A stretch of DNA of 6,319 bases from an uncultured Bacilli bacterium (GCA_934131695.1 CAKOZV010000032.1:1-6319), one strand, 5' to 3'; shown: positions 1-6,026, counted from the first letter of the stretch. Translations and numbers: made by a program. Notes: generated by a model from the letters alone, not told the origin.

Positions 1-19
1 AACTAATTTAGTTCGGTGA

Positions 20-52
20 AGCAGAAAAGCCTTACCGTGAGGTAAGGCTGCT
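20..52. terminator. GC-rich hairpin with GTGA loop, possible terminator or RNA 3' end
   Basis: AGCCTTACC (28-36) pairs perfectly with GGTAAGGCT (41-49) around the loop GTGA (37-40). AGC (20-22) can add three pairs with GCT (50-52) after a five-base bulge. Read on the plus strand the loop is a GNRA tetraloop, typical of structured RNA. Read on the minus strand the stem is followed at once by TTTTCTGCTT, which resembles an intrinsic terminator. On the plus strand the nearest T-rich stretch starts only at 61. A second small inverted repeat, AACTA/TAGTT, lies at 1-13. The rest of 1-164 holds no gene that I can see. The role and strand are undecided; the stem itself is certain. Confidence 0.45.
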
Positions 53-113
53 AAAAACTTGTTTTCAGTTTTGTTCTTGTACTTATCTCGTATCTTTTTT
101 TCTTGCTTAATCC

Positions 114-142
114 TTTATTTTTACCTGATTATTTAGTATAAT
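114..142 (+). promoter_or_regulatory. Probable sigma-A promoter of the eight-gene operon
   Basis: A perfect TATAAT -10 box lies at 137-142. The best -35 at a 17-base spacing is the poor TTTATT at 114-119 (three of six matches to TTGACA), and the surrounding DNA is very AT-rich. Transcription would start near 149-150, giving a leader of only about 15 bases before ATG 165. This position makes a GTG start at 144 impossible on this transcript. Confidence 0.6.
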
Positions 143-152
143 AGTGGCAGAT

Positions 153-159
153 GGTGGTG
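153..159 (+). promoter_or_regulatory. Ribosome binding site that decides the first start codon
   Basis: GGTGGTG sits five bases before ATG 165. It is a weaker match than the AGGAG-type sites of the downstream genes, but it is correctly spaced for ATG 165. It lies downstream of GTG 144, so it supports the shorter reading. Confidence 0.5.
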
Positions 160-164
160 ATTAC

Positions 165-803
165 ATGGAGTTTAATTATAATAATAAGAATTACGATATA
201 ATAGTACTTAAGAAAAGAACCACTAAGAATTTGTATATTAAAGTTAGGGAAGATTTAAAAATATACATTACTTGTAATATATTAACTAGTGATAAAGAAA
301 TTAAAAGAATAATTGATAATAACCGAAAATGTATTGAAAGAATGATAGATAGAACTATTAGAATAGAAGAAAAGAAAAAAGACTTTTATTATTTAGGAAA
401 GAAGTATGATATAGTATACACTAATATAGATGAGGTAAGGCTAGGGGATAACAAAGTCTTTTTAAGTAGAAATATAGATATAGATAAATGGTTAAAGAAA
501 GAAGCTTTGAGAGTATTTAGTGAACACTTAAATAACTGCTATCAAAACTTTACAAGAAATATACCGGAACCAAGTTTGCGTATTAGAAAGATGAAAACTA
601 GATGGGGTGTTTGTAATACTAAGACTCATGTTATTACTTTAAATTTAGAACTTATTACTAAAGATATTAATTGTCTAGATTATGTTATATATCATGAACT
701 TTCTCATTTAGTAGAAGCGAATCATTCTAAAAGATTCTGGTTGGTAGTAGAAGAAAATTTTAAAGATTATAAAAAATATAGAGCATTAACAAATGATAGA
801 TAG
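165..803 (+). CDS. YgjP-like zinc metallopeptidase-fold protein (DUF45/WLM-related)
   Basis: This 212-residue protein belongs to the YgjP-like family of putative zinc hydrolases. The C-terminal half has the family hallmark MKTRWG (143-148), then the zinc motif HELSH (177-181; H177, E178, H181), and NHSKRFW with a third candidate ligand H187. The N-terminal half has the family's typical beta-rich start (KKRTTKNLYIKV). There is no signal peptide or membrane segment, so it is probably cytoplasmic. The family's substrate is not settled: it is often labelled metallopeptidase, and from memory the E. coli member has been reported to act on UTP. I chose ATG 165 over GTG 144 because GTG 144 begins two bases after the TATAAT box and has no ribosome site. 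It is the first gene of the operon. The family assignment is firm; the biochemical role is unknown. Confidence 0.85.
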   Translation: MEFNYNNKNYDIIVLKKRTTKNLYIKVREDLKIYITCNILTSDKEIKRIIDNNRKCIERMIDRTIRIEEKKKDFYYLGKKYDIVYTNIDEVRLGDNKVFLSRNIDIDKWLKKEALRVFSEHLNNCYQNFTRNIPEPSLRIRKMKTRWGVCNTKTHVITLNLELITKDINCLDYVIYHELSHLVEANHSKRFWLVVEENFKDYKKYRALTNDR

Positions 804-812
804 GAGTTATAT

Positions 813-1553
813 ATGGTAATTACTAGTTTTGATAATGATAAAGTTAAATACTTAAAGAAATTAAGTAAGAAGAAGTATCGAGATTTATATAATGAGTTTT
901 TAGTAGAAGGACGTCATTTAGTAATAGAAGCATATAAACATAATATGCTAAAAGAGATAATACTTTGTGATGGTGAGGTCACTCCTTTTGATGTACCTTA
1001 TACAGTAGTTAGTTATGAGGTTATGAAAAAGATAAGTGAAGTGGAAACTCCTCAGAAGATAATGGGAATATGTAAAAAAATAGAAGATACTACTATTGGT
1101 AGTAGAATATTATTACTAGATGAGATACAAGACCCTGGTAATATGGGTACTATTATTAGAAGCGCTGTTGCTTTTGATATAGATACTATCATACTATCTA
1201 AAAATTGTGTTGATTTATATAATCCTAAAGTAGTAAGGTCTACTCAAGGAATGCTTTTTCATATACCAATTCTTATCTACGATTTTAATGAATTACTACC
1301 AATGCTTAAAGAATTAAAGATACCTATTTATGCAACTAAAGTAGAGTATGGTACTGACGTATCAACCTTGAAAGATGAAGAAAAGAAACGCTTTGCTCTT
1401 CTTATGGGTAACGAAGGTAATGGTGTTCATCCGGAATACTTAGAACTTAGTGATAAAAACTTATATATACCAATGAGTAATGGGGTTGAAAGCTTGAATG
1501 TTGCTATAGCTACTTCTATTTTACTATATGAATTGAGGAATAAAGATGAGTAA
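813..1553 (+). CDS. SpoU/TrmH-family RNA 2'-O-ribose methyltransferase
   Basis: This 246-residue enzyme should transfer a methyl group from S-adenosylmethionine to a ribose 2'-OH in rRNA or tRNA, working as a knotted (SPOUT) dimer. Residues about 1-95 form the substrate-binding domain of the RlmB/YsgA type (KKYRDLYNEFLVEGRHLV). The catalytic domain shows motif 1 at 107-116 (DPGNMGTIIR, with N110 and the catalytic Arg R116), motif 2 at 199-204 (GNEGNG) and motif 3 at 221-230 (MSNGVESLNV, with E226 and N229). All key residues are present. AGGAG at 802-806, overlapping the previous stop codon, sits six bases before ATG 813. The last eight bases overlap the next gene. The exact target nucleotide cannot be read from sequence; 23S rRNA guanosine methylation is the most likely role by similarity to RlmB and Bacillus YsgA, so I give no symbol. 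Confidence 0.92.
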   Translation: MVITSFDNDKVKYLKKLSKKKYRDLYNEFLVEGRHLVIEAYKHNMLKEIILCDGEVTPFDVPYTVVSYEVMKKISEVETPQKIMGICKKIEDTTIGSRILLLDEIQDPGNMGTIIRSAVAFDIDTIILSKNCVDLYNPKVVRSTQGMLFHIPILIYDFNELLPMLKELKIPIYATKVEYGTDVSTLKDEEKKRFALLMGNEGNGVHPEYLELSDKNLYIPMSNGVESLNVAIATSILLYELRNKDE

Positions 1554-2016
1554 ATTATATATAGGTACAGTAGTTTCTACTCATGGAATAAAAGGGGAGA
1601 TAAGAATTATCTCTAAGTTAGATGAAACTTTAAAAAAGAAGATATTTAAGGTAGATAATAATTTCTTAATAGATGATATAGAATATAAAATAAAGAGTTA
1701 TAGAAGACATAAAAACTATGATATGGTTTTGTTTGAAGACTTTAATAACATCAATGAGGTGTTATTCTTAATTAAGAAGAAGGTATATATAGATAGTAGT
1801 TATCTAAAGTTAACAGAGATGGAAGACTTTAATATTTACTATAAAGAGTATAAAGTTAATGAAAATGGTAAGGTTTTATCAATAGATGAGACTGGTAATA
1901 ACTATAAAATAATAAGATTACTAATAAATGAAAAAGAAGTTTTAGTTCCCTATAATGAACACTTTATAAAGAAAATAGATAGTAATAAAAAAACAATAGA
2001 AATAGAATTACTTTAG
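1546..2016 (+). CDS. rimM: 16S rRNA processing / ribosome maturation factor RimM
   Basis: RimM binds ribosomal protein S19 and helps the 3' (head) domain of the 30S subunit mature. The N-terminal RimM barrel spans about residues 4-85 and has the diagnostic GTVVSTHGIKGEI (7-19). A PRC-barrel domain follows at about 92-155, with the typical KEVLVPYNEHFIKKID stretch (130-145). At 156 residues it is slightly short for the family, which usually runs to about 165-180; the usual final Gly-Leu-Leu is reduced to ELL. ATG 1546 lies six bases after GAGGA (1535-1539) and overlaps the end of the methyltransferase gene by eight bases. The next gene, trmD, is its usual partner. The commonly linked rpsP gene is absent upstream, where an RNA methyltransferase takes its place. 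Confidence 0.92.
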   Translation: MSKLYIGTVVSTHGIKGEIRIISKLDETLKKKIFKVDNNFLIDDIEYKIKSYRRHKNYDMVLFEDFNNINEVLFLIKKKVYIDSSYLKLTEMEDFNIYYKEYKVNENGKVLSIDETGNNYKIIRLLINEKEVLVPYNEHFIKKIDSNKKTIEIELL

Positions 2017-2019
2017 GAG
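2015..2019 (+). promoter_or_regulatory. Ribosome binding site fixing the trmD start
   Basis: AGGAG overlaps the rimM stop codon (TAG, 2014-2016). It covers the GTG at 2019 and is only two bases before ATG 2022, so neither can be the start. ATG 2028 is eight bases away and opens the canonical MKIDVLTLFPEMF. Confidence 0.75.
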
Positions 2020-2027
2020 TGATGGTC

Positions 2028-2714
2028 ATGAAAATAGATGTTTTAACTTTATTTCCAGAGATGTTTACTGGTGTTATTTCATCATCAATTATTAAAAGAG
2101 CGATAGATGATAACAAGATAGAAATTAATTTGCATAACTTTAGAGATTATTCTAAAGATATACATCATAAAGTAGATGATACTCCTTATGGGGGAGGATG
2201 TGGCATGATTCTTACTTGTCAACCTATCTTTGATTGTGTTAATGACCTAAAGGATGATGATAGTACTGTTATCTTACTAACTCCTGATGGTACACCTTAT
2301 AAACAAGAGATAGCTAATAATTTAGTAAAGTTAAAACATCTAATAATTATTTGTGGTCATTATGAAGGATTTGACGATAGAATAAGAAGTATTTGTGATA
2401 TGGAAATATCTATTGGTGACTATGTCTTAACTGGGGGAGAGATACCGGCTATGGTTCTAATCGATTCAGTTACTAGATTAATAGATGGGGTTATCAATAA
2501 GGAAAGCTATCAAAATGATTCATTCTATCAAGGACTACTTGATTATCCACAGTATACTAAGCCAAGAGATTATAATGGACTTAAGGTACCAGAAGTGTTG
2601 TTATCAGGTAATCATAAAGAGATAGAAAAGTACCGAATAGAAGCAGCTTTAGAAAAGACTAGAGAAAGAAGATGTGACTTATTAAAGGAGGATGTTAGTG
2701 ATGGAAACTTATAA
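2028..2714 (+). CDS. trmD: tRNA (guanine37-N1)-methyltransferase TrmD
   Basis: TrmD methylates N1 of G37, next to the anticodon, and prevents +1 frameshifting; it is usually essential. The 228-residue protein has the full SPOUT signature: TLFPEMF near the start (7-13), PYGGGCGM, TPDGTPYKQ, the cofactor-knot segment CGHYEGFDDRI, and SIGDYVLTGGEIPAM. R150 and D164 correspond to E. coli R154 and the catalytic base D169 in the EDSF segment. YPQYTKP and LSGNHKEIEKYR complete the tRNA-binding C-terminal domain. Small departures from the usual pattern are Cys in GGCGM, D153 where PGVL normally has Pro, and Lys in YTKP. The start is ATG 2028, as set by the AGGAG at 2015-2019. The gene overlaps the next by 14 bases. 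The commonly following gene rplS (L19) is not present. Confidence 0.96.
   Translation: MKIDVLTLFPEMFTGVISSSIIKRAIDDNKIEINLHNFRDYSKDIHHKVDDTPYGGGCGMILTCQPIFDCVNDLKDDDSTVILLTPDGTPYKQEIANNLVKLKHLIIICGHYEGFDDRIRSICDMEISIGDYVLTGGEIPAMVLIDSVTRLIDGVINKESYQNDSFYQGLLDYPQYTKPRDYNGLKVPEVLLSGNHKEIEKYRIEAALEKTRERRCDLLKEDVSDGNL
2686..2691 (+). promoter_or_regulatory. Strong ribosome binding site inside trmD for the next gene
   Basis: AGGAGG, within the longer AAAGGAGG (2684-2691), is one of the best Shine-Dalgarno matches in the window. It touches ATG 2692, which is therefore too close, while ATG 2701 is nine bases away and GTG 2698 six. I take ATG 2701 as the start. The site lies in the trmD coding sequence, so efficient translation of the small gene is expected. 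Confidence 0.65.
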
Positions 2715-3114
2715 ATGTATGGAAAAAAGTTATTCCTATGATGGTGAACTAACTCTTGATAAGTCTATAACTATTAGTTATACTAAAGAGAAATCAAATA
2801 TTCATGTAGTTGATTATATAATTAAAAAAGAAGTAATAAAAAGACAATTAGTCAAAAGATATGAAAAATTAATTAAGCTTTTAACTTTCTATTTAGCTAA
2901 TGATGATGGCTCAGGTGTGGCTTATCAAGAAGCTTTAAATGAGATAACTAGATATAGAGAAATAATTAGAAATAAATATCGTAAGTTTATTAAAGAAGCT
3001 AATATAGAAAAAATAGAAAAAGAATTAGCTAAGTATGAAACTTTAATTAGAAGAAAGTTAATATATTTAGAAAAAGAAAATACAGAGATTAAAGAAAGCA
3101 GGAGGAGTAAGTAA
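2701..3114 (+). CDS. Uncharacterised 137-residue helical protein between trmD and tgt
   Basis: I do not recognise this protein. Residues 1-40 look beta-rich and mildly acidic (SYSYDGELTLDKSITISYT). Residues 42-130 are predicted to be almost all helix and very rich in Lys, Glu, Ile and Arg, compatible with a helical bundle or coiled coil. The helices are broken by the loop ANDDGSG (66-72). The C-terminus is basic (ESRRSK). There is a single Cys (C6), no signal peptide, no membrane segment and no catalytic motif that I can name. A near-perfect ribosome site and 14-base overlap with trmD, then a one-base TAATG overlap with tgt, show that it is a real gene translated with the tRNA-modification enzymes. 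An RNA- or ribosome-related accessory role is only an inference from context. It is not ribosomal protein L19, which often occupies this place. Confidence 0.8.
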   Translation: METYKCMEKSYSYDGELTLDKSITISYTKEKSNIHVVDYIIKKEVIKRQLVKRYEKLIKLLTFYLANDDGSGVAYQEALNEITRYREIIRNKYRKFIKEANIEKIEKELAKYETLIRRKLIYLEKENTEIKESRRSK

Positions 3115-4235
3115 TGGGAAAAATTAAATATCATTTAGAAAAAAAAGAAAAAGATACGAAGGCAAGACTTGGTAAGTTAGAAACTAATTATGGAACTTAT
3201 GACACACCAATGTTTATGCCAGTTGGAACAAGAGCAACAGTTAAAGGACTTACTCCTGAGGAAGTTAAAGACTGCCATAGCGGAATTATCCTTGCTAATA
3301 CTTATCACTTATGGTTAAGACCTGGTGAAGATATAGTAGCAAAAGCTGGAGGACTACATAAGTTTATGAATTATGATGGACCAATACTTACTGATTGTGG
3401 TGGCTTTCAGGTCTTTTCTCTTGTCAAAAATAAAGAGAAGAATATCTTAGAAGAAGGAGTTAAATTTAAGAGTCATTTAGATGGTAGGGAATTATTTTTA
3501 ACACCTGAAAAATCAATTGAAATTCAAAACAAACTAGATAGTGATATTGCTATGAGCTTTGATGAGTGTCCTCCTTATCCTGTTAGTTATGATTATATGA
3601 AAAAGTCTATTTTAAGAACACTTAGATGGGCTGAACGTGGAAAGAAAGTCCATAATAATCCTAACCAATCTTTATTTGGGATTGTTCAAGGAGGAGAGTT
3701 TACTGATCTTAGAGAACTAAGTTGTAAGGAAACTGTTAAGATGAATTTTGATGGTTATAGTATTGGTGGTACTAGTGTAGGTGAGAGTAAACCTGTTATG
3801 TATAAGATGATTGAAGATGGTGTTAGATACTTACCAGAAGATAAAGTAAGATACTTAATGGGGGTAGGAGACCCTATTGATATTATTGAAGGAGTTATCA
3901 GGGGTATTGATATATTTGATTGTGTTTTACCAACTAGAATAGCAAGACATGGTCAAGCTTTTACAAGAAGTGGTAAGATAACTTTAAAGAATGCTAAATA
4001 CAAAGAAGACTTTACCCCGATCGAAGATACTTGCGATTGTTATGCTTGTAAAAATTATACTAAAGCTTATATAAGACACTTAATCACTTGTGATGAGATG
4101 TTAGGAGGAAGACTATTATCTATTCATAATATCAGATTCTTAATAAAATTAACGGAAGAGTTAAGAGAGGCAATAAAAGAAGATAGACTATTAGAATACC
4201 GTGATGAATTTATAAACAAATATCAAGGGATGTGA
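3114..4235 (+). CDS. tgt: tRNA-guanine transglycosylase Tgt
   Basis: Tgt swaps G34 of the GUN-anticodon tRNAs (Asp, Asn, His, Tyr) for preQ1 or a related queuosine base. At 373 residues it is full length and uninterrupted. Key parts are all there: D94 in the TDCGGFQVFSL motif, FDECPPYP, FGIVQGG, the covalent nucleophile D269 in GIDIFDCVLPTR (matching E. coli D264), and the zinc site C307, C309, C312 and H338 with the same spacing as in E. coli. Two pocket positions are unusual. C95 stands where TDSGGFQ has Ser, and T220 replaces the common Leu in GGLSVGE, while the Val (V222) typical of preQ1-using enzymes is kept. AGGAGGAG (3100-3107) lies six bases before ATG 3114. No queuosine-synthesis gene is in the window, so the base used cannot be told. 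Confidence 0.96.
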   Translation: MGKIKYHLEKKEKDTKARLGKLETNYGTYDTPMFMPVGTRATVKGLTPEEVKDCHSGIILANTYHLWLRPGEDIVAKAGGLHKFMNYDGPILTDCGGFQVFSLVKNKEKNILEEGVKFKSHLDGRELFLTPEKSIEIQNKLDSDIAMSFDECPPYPVSYDYMKKSILRTLRWAERGKKVHNNPNQSLFGIVQGGEFTDLRELSCKETVKMNFDGYSIGGTSVGESKPVMYKMIEDGVRYLPEDKVRYLMGVGDPIDIIEGVIRGIDIFDCVLPTRIARHGQAFTRSGKITLKNAKYKEDFTPIEDTCDCYACKNYTKAYIRHLITCDEMLGGRLLSIHNIRFLIKLTEELREAIKEDRLLEYRDEFINKYQGM

Positions 4236-4240
4236 GTTTA

Positions 4241-5020
4241 ATGGCTAAAAAATATGAATTAATTGGTTGCTATTATAATAAATATGCTAAGAATAAATAT
4301 CAAAATGAACAGGTTATTAAAATAGATGGAGTTAAGCTTGATAGTTTAGAGTCTATTGATAGATTTACCTCAATGTATACTTATCAGTATTTTACTAATA
4401 TGATAGGTAATATTTATCCTGATAAAAACATGTTTTCAATAAGAGTTAGTGATACTAAAAGTGATAAGTGTTATTTTTTAAAGACTATTTATGATGATAA
4501 AGAATTAAATAAGGTTTTAGAAATGACTACTAAGAAAACAATAGATACGTCAACTGGTAAGAGAACAGTTAATTTAGTACCATTGAGAGAAAAAATAGTT
4601 TATCAGACATTCGCTCCTATTAAAGAAGCTTTGATTAATAAAGATTATGATAAGATTTCATCTCTTATTTATACTAGAAGTGATTACATGTTTAAGTTAG
4701 AAAGATTTTGTAAGACTAGTTATGATGAGGGAGAAACTGATAATAATTTAGCACTATTAGAAAAAGAGTTTTGTGATTACCCAGTTTTCCGTGATGCTTA
4801 TTTACCAAGGACTAAGAAGAAAGTTGATGACTTGAAAGTTCATACTAGTAAAGGGCAAGTATTTAAAAGTAGTGTGGTAGTTAATAAAGAAGTCCAGTTT
4901 GAAGATCAATTAGTTAAATTTAATCAAGATGAAAAAGAAGAATTTTTGGATGAAGCAGAATATGAAAGAGCCTATGGCGATAATGCTCCTTATCAAGAAG
5001 GTAGTAAATGGAAAATTTAG
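4241..5020 (+). CDS. Uncharacterised 259-residue protein between tgt and xerC
   Basis: I do not recognise this protein or any named domain in it. It appears soluble, with no signal peptide or membrane helix. Residues 1-115 look mixed alpha/beta with many Tyr (TYQYF, GCYYNKY). Residues 116-180 look helical, and from about 190 a basic patch (RTKKK, 190-194) leads into an acidic tail (QDEKEEFLDEAEYERAYGD, 229-247). Four Cys (10, 77, 157, 178) are spread out and do not form an obvious zinc motif. The start is set at ATG 4241, ten bases after the weak site AAGGG (4225-4229); the GTG at 4232 is only two bases from it. It follows tgt by five bases and overlaps the recombinase gene by 13 bases, so it is clearly part of the operon. 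Its role is unknown. Confidence 0.78.
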   Translation: MAKKYELIGCYYNKYAKNKYQNEQVIKIDGVKLDSLESIDRFTSMYTYQYFTNMIGNIYPDKNMFSIRVSDTKSDKCYFLKTIYDDKELNKVLEMTTKKTIDTSTGKRTVNLVPLREKIVYQTFAPIKEALINKDYDKISSLIYTRSDYMFKLERFCKTSYDEGETDNNLALLEKEFCDYPVFRDAYLPRTKKKVDDLKVHTSKGQVFKSSVVVNKEVQFEDQLVKFNQDEKEEFLDEAEYERAYGDNAPYQEGSKWKI

Positions 5021-5886
5021 AGTATTATCTTGAATATTTAGAATATCAGAAACATTATTCTTTTTATACTGTTGATAACTATAGAGAAGACTTAGAAGAG
5101 TTTTTTGCCTATCTTGATAGAGAAGGGCTCTCTTATTTGAAACTAGAGTATAGTGATATTAGACTATATCTTATGTATTTAAAAGATGAGAGAAAACTAA
5201 AAGCTTCTACTATAGATAGACATTTAAGTTCTTTAAGAGGATATTATCAGTATTTAGAAAAAGAAAATAAGATTAAGAGTAATGTTTTTTCATTTATTAG
5301 AGGACCAAAGAAGGATAAAATACTACCTCATTATTTTGAATATAATGAAATAGGAGAGTTGTTTTCAATAAATGATATGAATAATCCCTTAGGAGTAAGA
5401 AATCAGTTAATTCTAGAACTACTTTATGGTACTGGTGTTAGAGTTAGTGAACTAGTTAATATAAAAATAAATGATATTAATAAAGAACAAAGAAAGATTA
5501 GAATATTTGGAAAAGGTAGTAAAGAGCGATATGTTTTATATGGTGATTATGCTAGTGATGTACTTGATAAATATTTAAAAGACATTTATCCTAGTTTGAG
5601 AAAGCAAGGGGATTATTTAATTTTAAATAGTCATGGTGGTAAGATAACTACTAGAGGTGTTGCTTATCTTTTAGATGAAATGATAAAAAAAACATCTATT
5701 CATAAAAATATTTCTCCTCATATGTTAAGACATACTTTTGCTACCCATTTATTAAACGAGGGGTGTGATATTCTTTCCGTTCAGGAGCTGCTTGGACATG
5801 AGAGTTTATCGTCCACACAAGTATATACTCATGTTTCTAAAGAAAGATTAAAAGAAGTTTATGAAAAAGCTTTTCCAAGAAGATAA
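5008..5886 (+). CDS. xerC: Tyrosine recombinase of the XerC/XerD family, probably XerC
   Basis: This is a complete 292-residue site-specific recombinase of the type that resolves chromosome dimers at dif during cell division. Residues 1-85 are the SAM-like core-binding domain (YSFYTVDNYREDLEEFFAYL). The catalytic domain has the full set: R145 (GTGVRVSEL), K169 (FGKGSK), H238 and R241 (HMLRHTFATHLLNEG), H264 (ELLGHESLSSTQ) and the nucleophile Y273 (VYTHVS). The ending SKERLKEVYEKAFPRR, and the NNPLGVRNQLILELLYGTG segment (125-143), resemble Bacillus XerC more than XerD, but the two are close, so the letter is tentative. AGAAGG (4996-5001) lies six bases before ATG 5008, inside the previous gene. 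Operon position, exact family length and lack of attachment sites argue for the housekeeping enzyme rather than a phage or transposon integrase. I found no dif site in the window. Confidence 0.88.
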   Translation: MENLEYYLEYLEYQKHYSFYTVDNYREDLEEFFAYLDREGLSYLKLEYSDIRLYLMYLKDERKLKASTIDRHLSSLRGYYQYLEKENKIKSNVFSFIRGPKKDKILPHYFEYNEIGELFSINDMNNPLGVRNQLILELLYGTGVRVSELVNIKINDINKEQRKIRIFGKGSKERYVLYGDYASDVLDKYLKDIYPSLRKQGDYLILNSHGGKITTRGVAYLLDEMIKKTSIHKNISPHMLRHTFATHLLNEGCDILSVQELLGHESLSSTQVYTHVSKERLKEVYEKAFPRR

Positions 5887-5898
5887 TTATTTCTTCTT
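5877..5898. terminator. AT-rich hairpin spanning the convergent stop codons, weak terminator candidate
   Basis: AAGAAGA (5877-5883) pairs with TCTTCTT (5892-5898) around an eight-base loop. The loop holds the recombinase TAA (5884-5886) and the TAA of the small minus-strand gene (5887-5889 read in reverse). A loose T-rich stretch follows on the plus strand (CCATTATTTTTC). The stem has only two G-C pairs, so termination here would be inefficient. Confidence 0.3.
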
Positions 5899-5973
5899 TC
5901 CATTATTTTTCTTAAGCATTAGTATTATATAGATTATTATTATGATTAAGACTAGATTACCTAAATTATTCAT
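5887..5973 (-). CDS. Possible small single-pass membrane peptide (28 residues)
   Basis: A minus-strand reading frame from ATG 5973-5971 to TAA 5889-5887 encodes 28 residues. A short polar start (MNNLGN) is followed by an unbroken hydrophobic run of 14 (residues 7-20, largely Ile and Leu with one Tyr). The tail is strongly basic, KKNNGKKK (21-28). That is the layout of a tiny one-helix membrane protein with its C-terminus in the cytoplasm. AAAGGG (5987-5982 on the minus strand) is eight bases from the ATG, and a TATAAT box lies further upstream. The stop codon abuts the recombinase stop on the other strand. Size and shape recall type I toxin peptides and other small membrane proteins, but no known family is recognised and AT-rich DNA can give such frames by chance. 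Confidence 0.4.
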   Translation of the reverse strand: MNNLGNLVLIIIIIYIILMLKKNNGKKK

Positions 5974-5995
5974 ATCTTTCACCCTTTCTTATTTT

Positions 5996-6001
5996 ATTAT
6001 A
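5996..6001 (-). promoter_or_regulatory. Possible -10 box for the small minus-strand gene
   Basis: The minus strand reads TATAAT at 6001-5996, which would start transcription near 5989, just ahead of the ribosome site of the small membrane peptide. I see no good -35 box at the right distance, and the region is AT-rich, so this is a weak call. The stretch 5974-6085 holds no other gene that I can see. Confidence 0.35.
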
Positions 6002-6026
6002 ATATTAATTAAATAAGTTTTGGGTT

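Larger units (their letters stand above)
165..5886 (+). other. Eight-gene operon for RNA modification, ribosome maturation and Xer recombination
   Basis: Eight plus-strand genes follow each other with junctions, in order, of 9-base gap, 8-base overlap, 11-base gap, 14-base overlap, 1-base overlap, 5-base gap and 13-base overlap. I see no terminator or convincing promoter between them. Four of the seven junctions overlap, which points to translational coupling. The one clear -10 box is just upstream of the first gene. Co-transcription is inferred from spacing only. Confidence 0.75.

Noticed and set aside
1..114. Open minus-strand frame running from about 114 off the left edge
   Set aside because: It has no usual start codon, reads a low-complexity Lys-rich peptide and runs through the strong hairpin at 28-49; most likely chance.
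144..164. GTG 144 as the start of the first gene
   Set aside because: It begins two bases after the TATAAT box, has no ribosome site, and would lie upstream of the expected transcription start.
2925..3134. 69-residue minus-strand frame
   Set aside because: It is the complement of the strongly supported 2701-3114 gene. Its Leu/Ile/Ser-rich sequence is the expected shadow of Lys/Glu/Asn codons, and it has no ribosome site of note.
4230..4243. Use of TGA as Trp (Mycoplasma-type code)
   Set aside because: All Trp codons seen are TGG, and no gene contains an internal TGA. The tgt TGA is followed within two codons by TAA, so it does not decide the matter alone, but nothing supports recoding.
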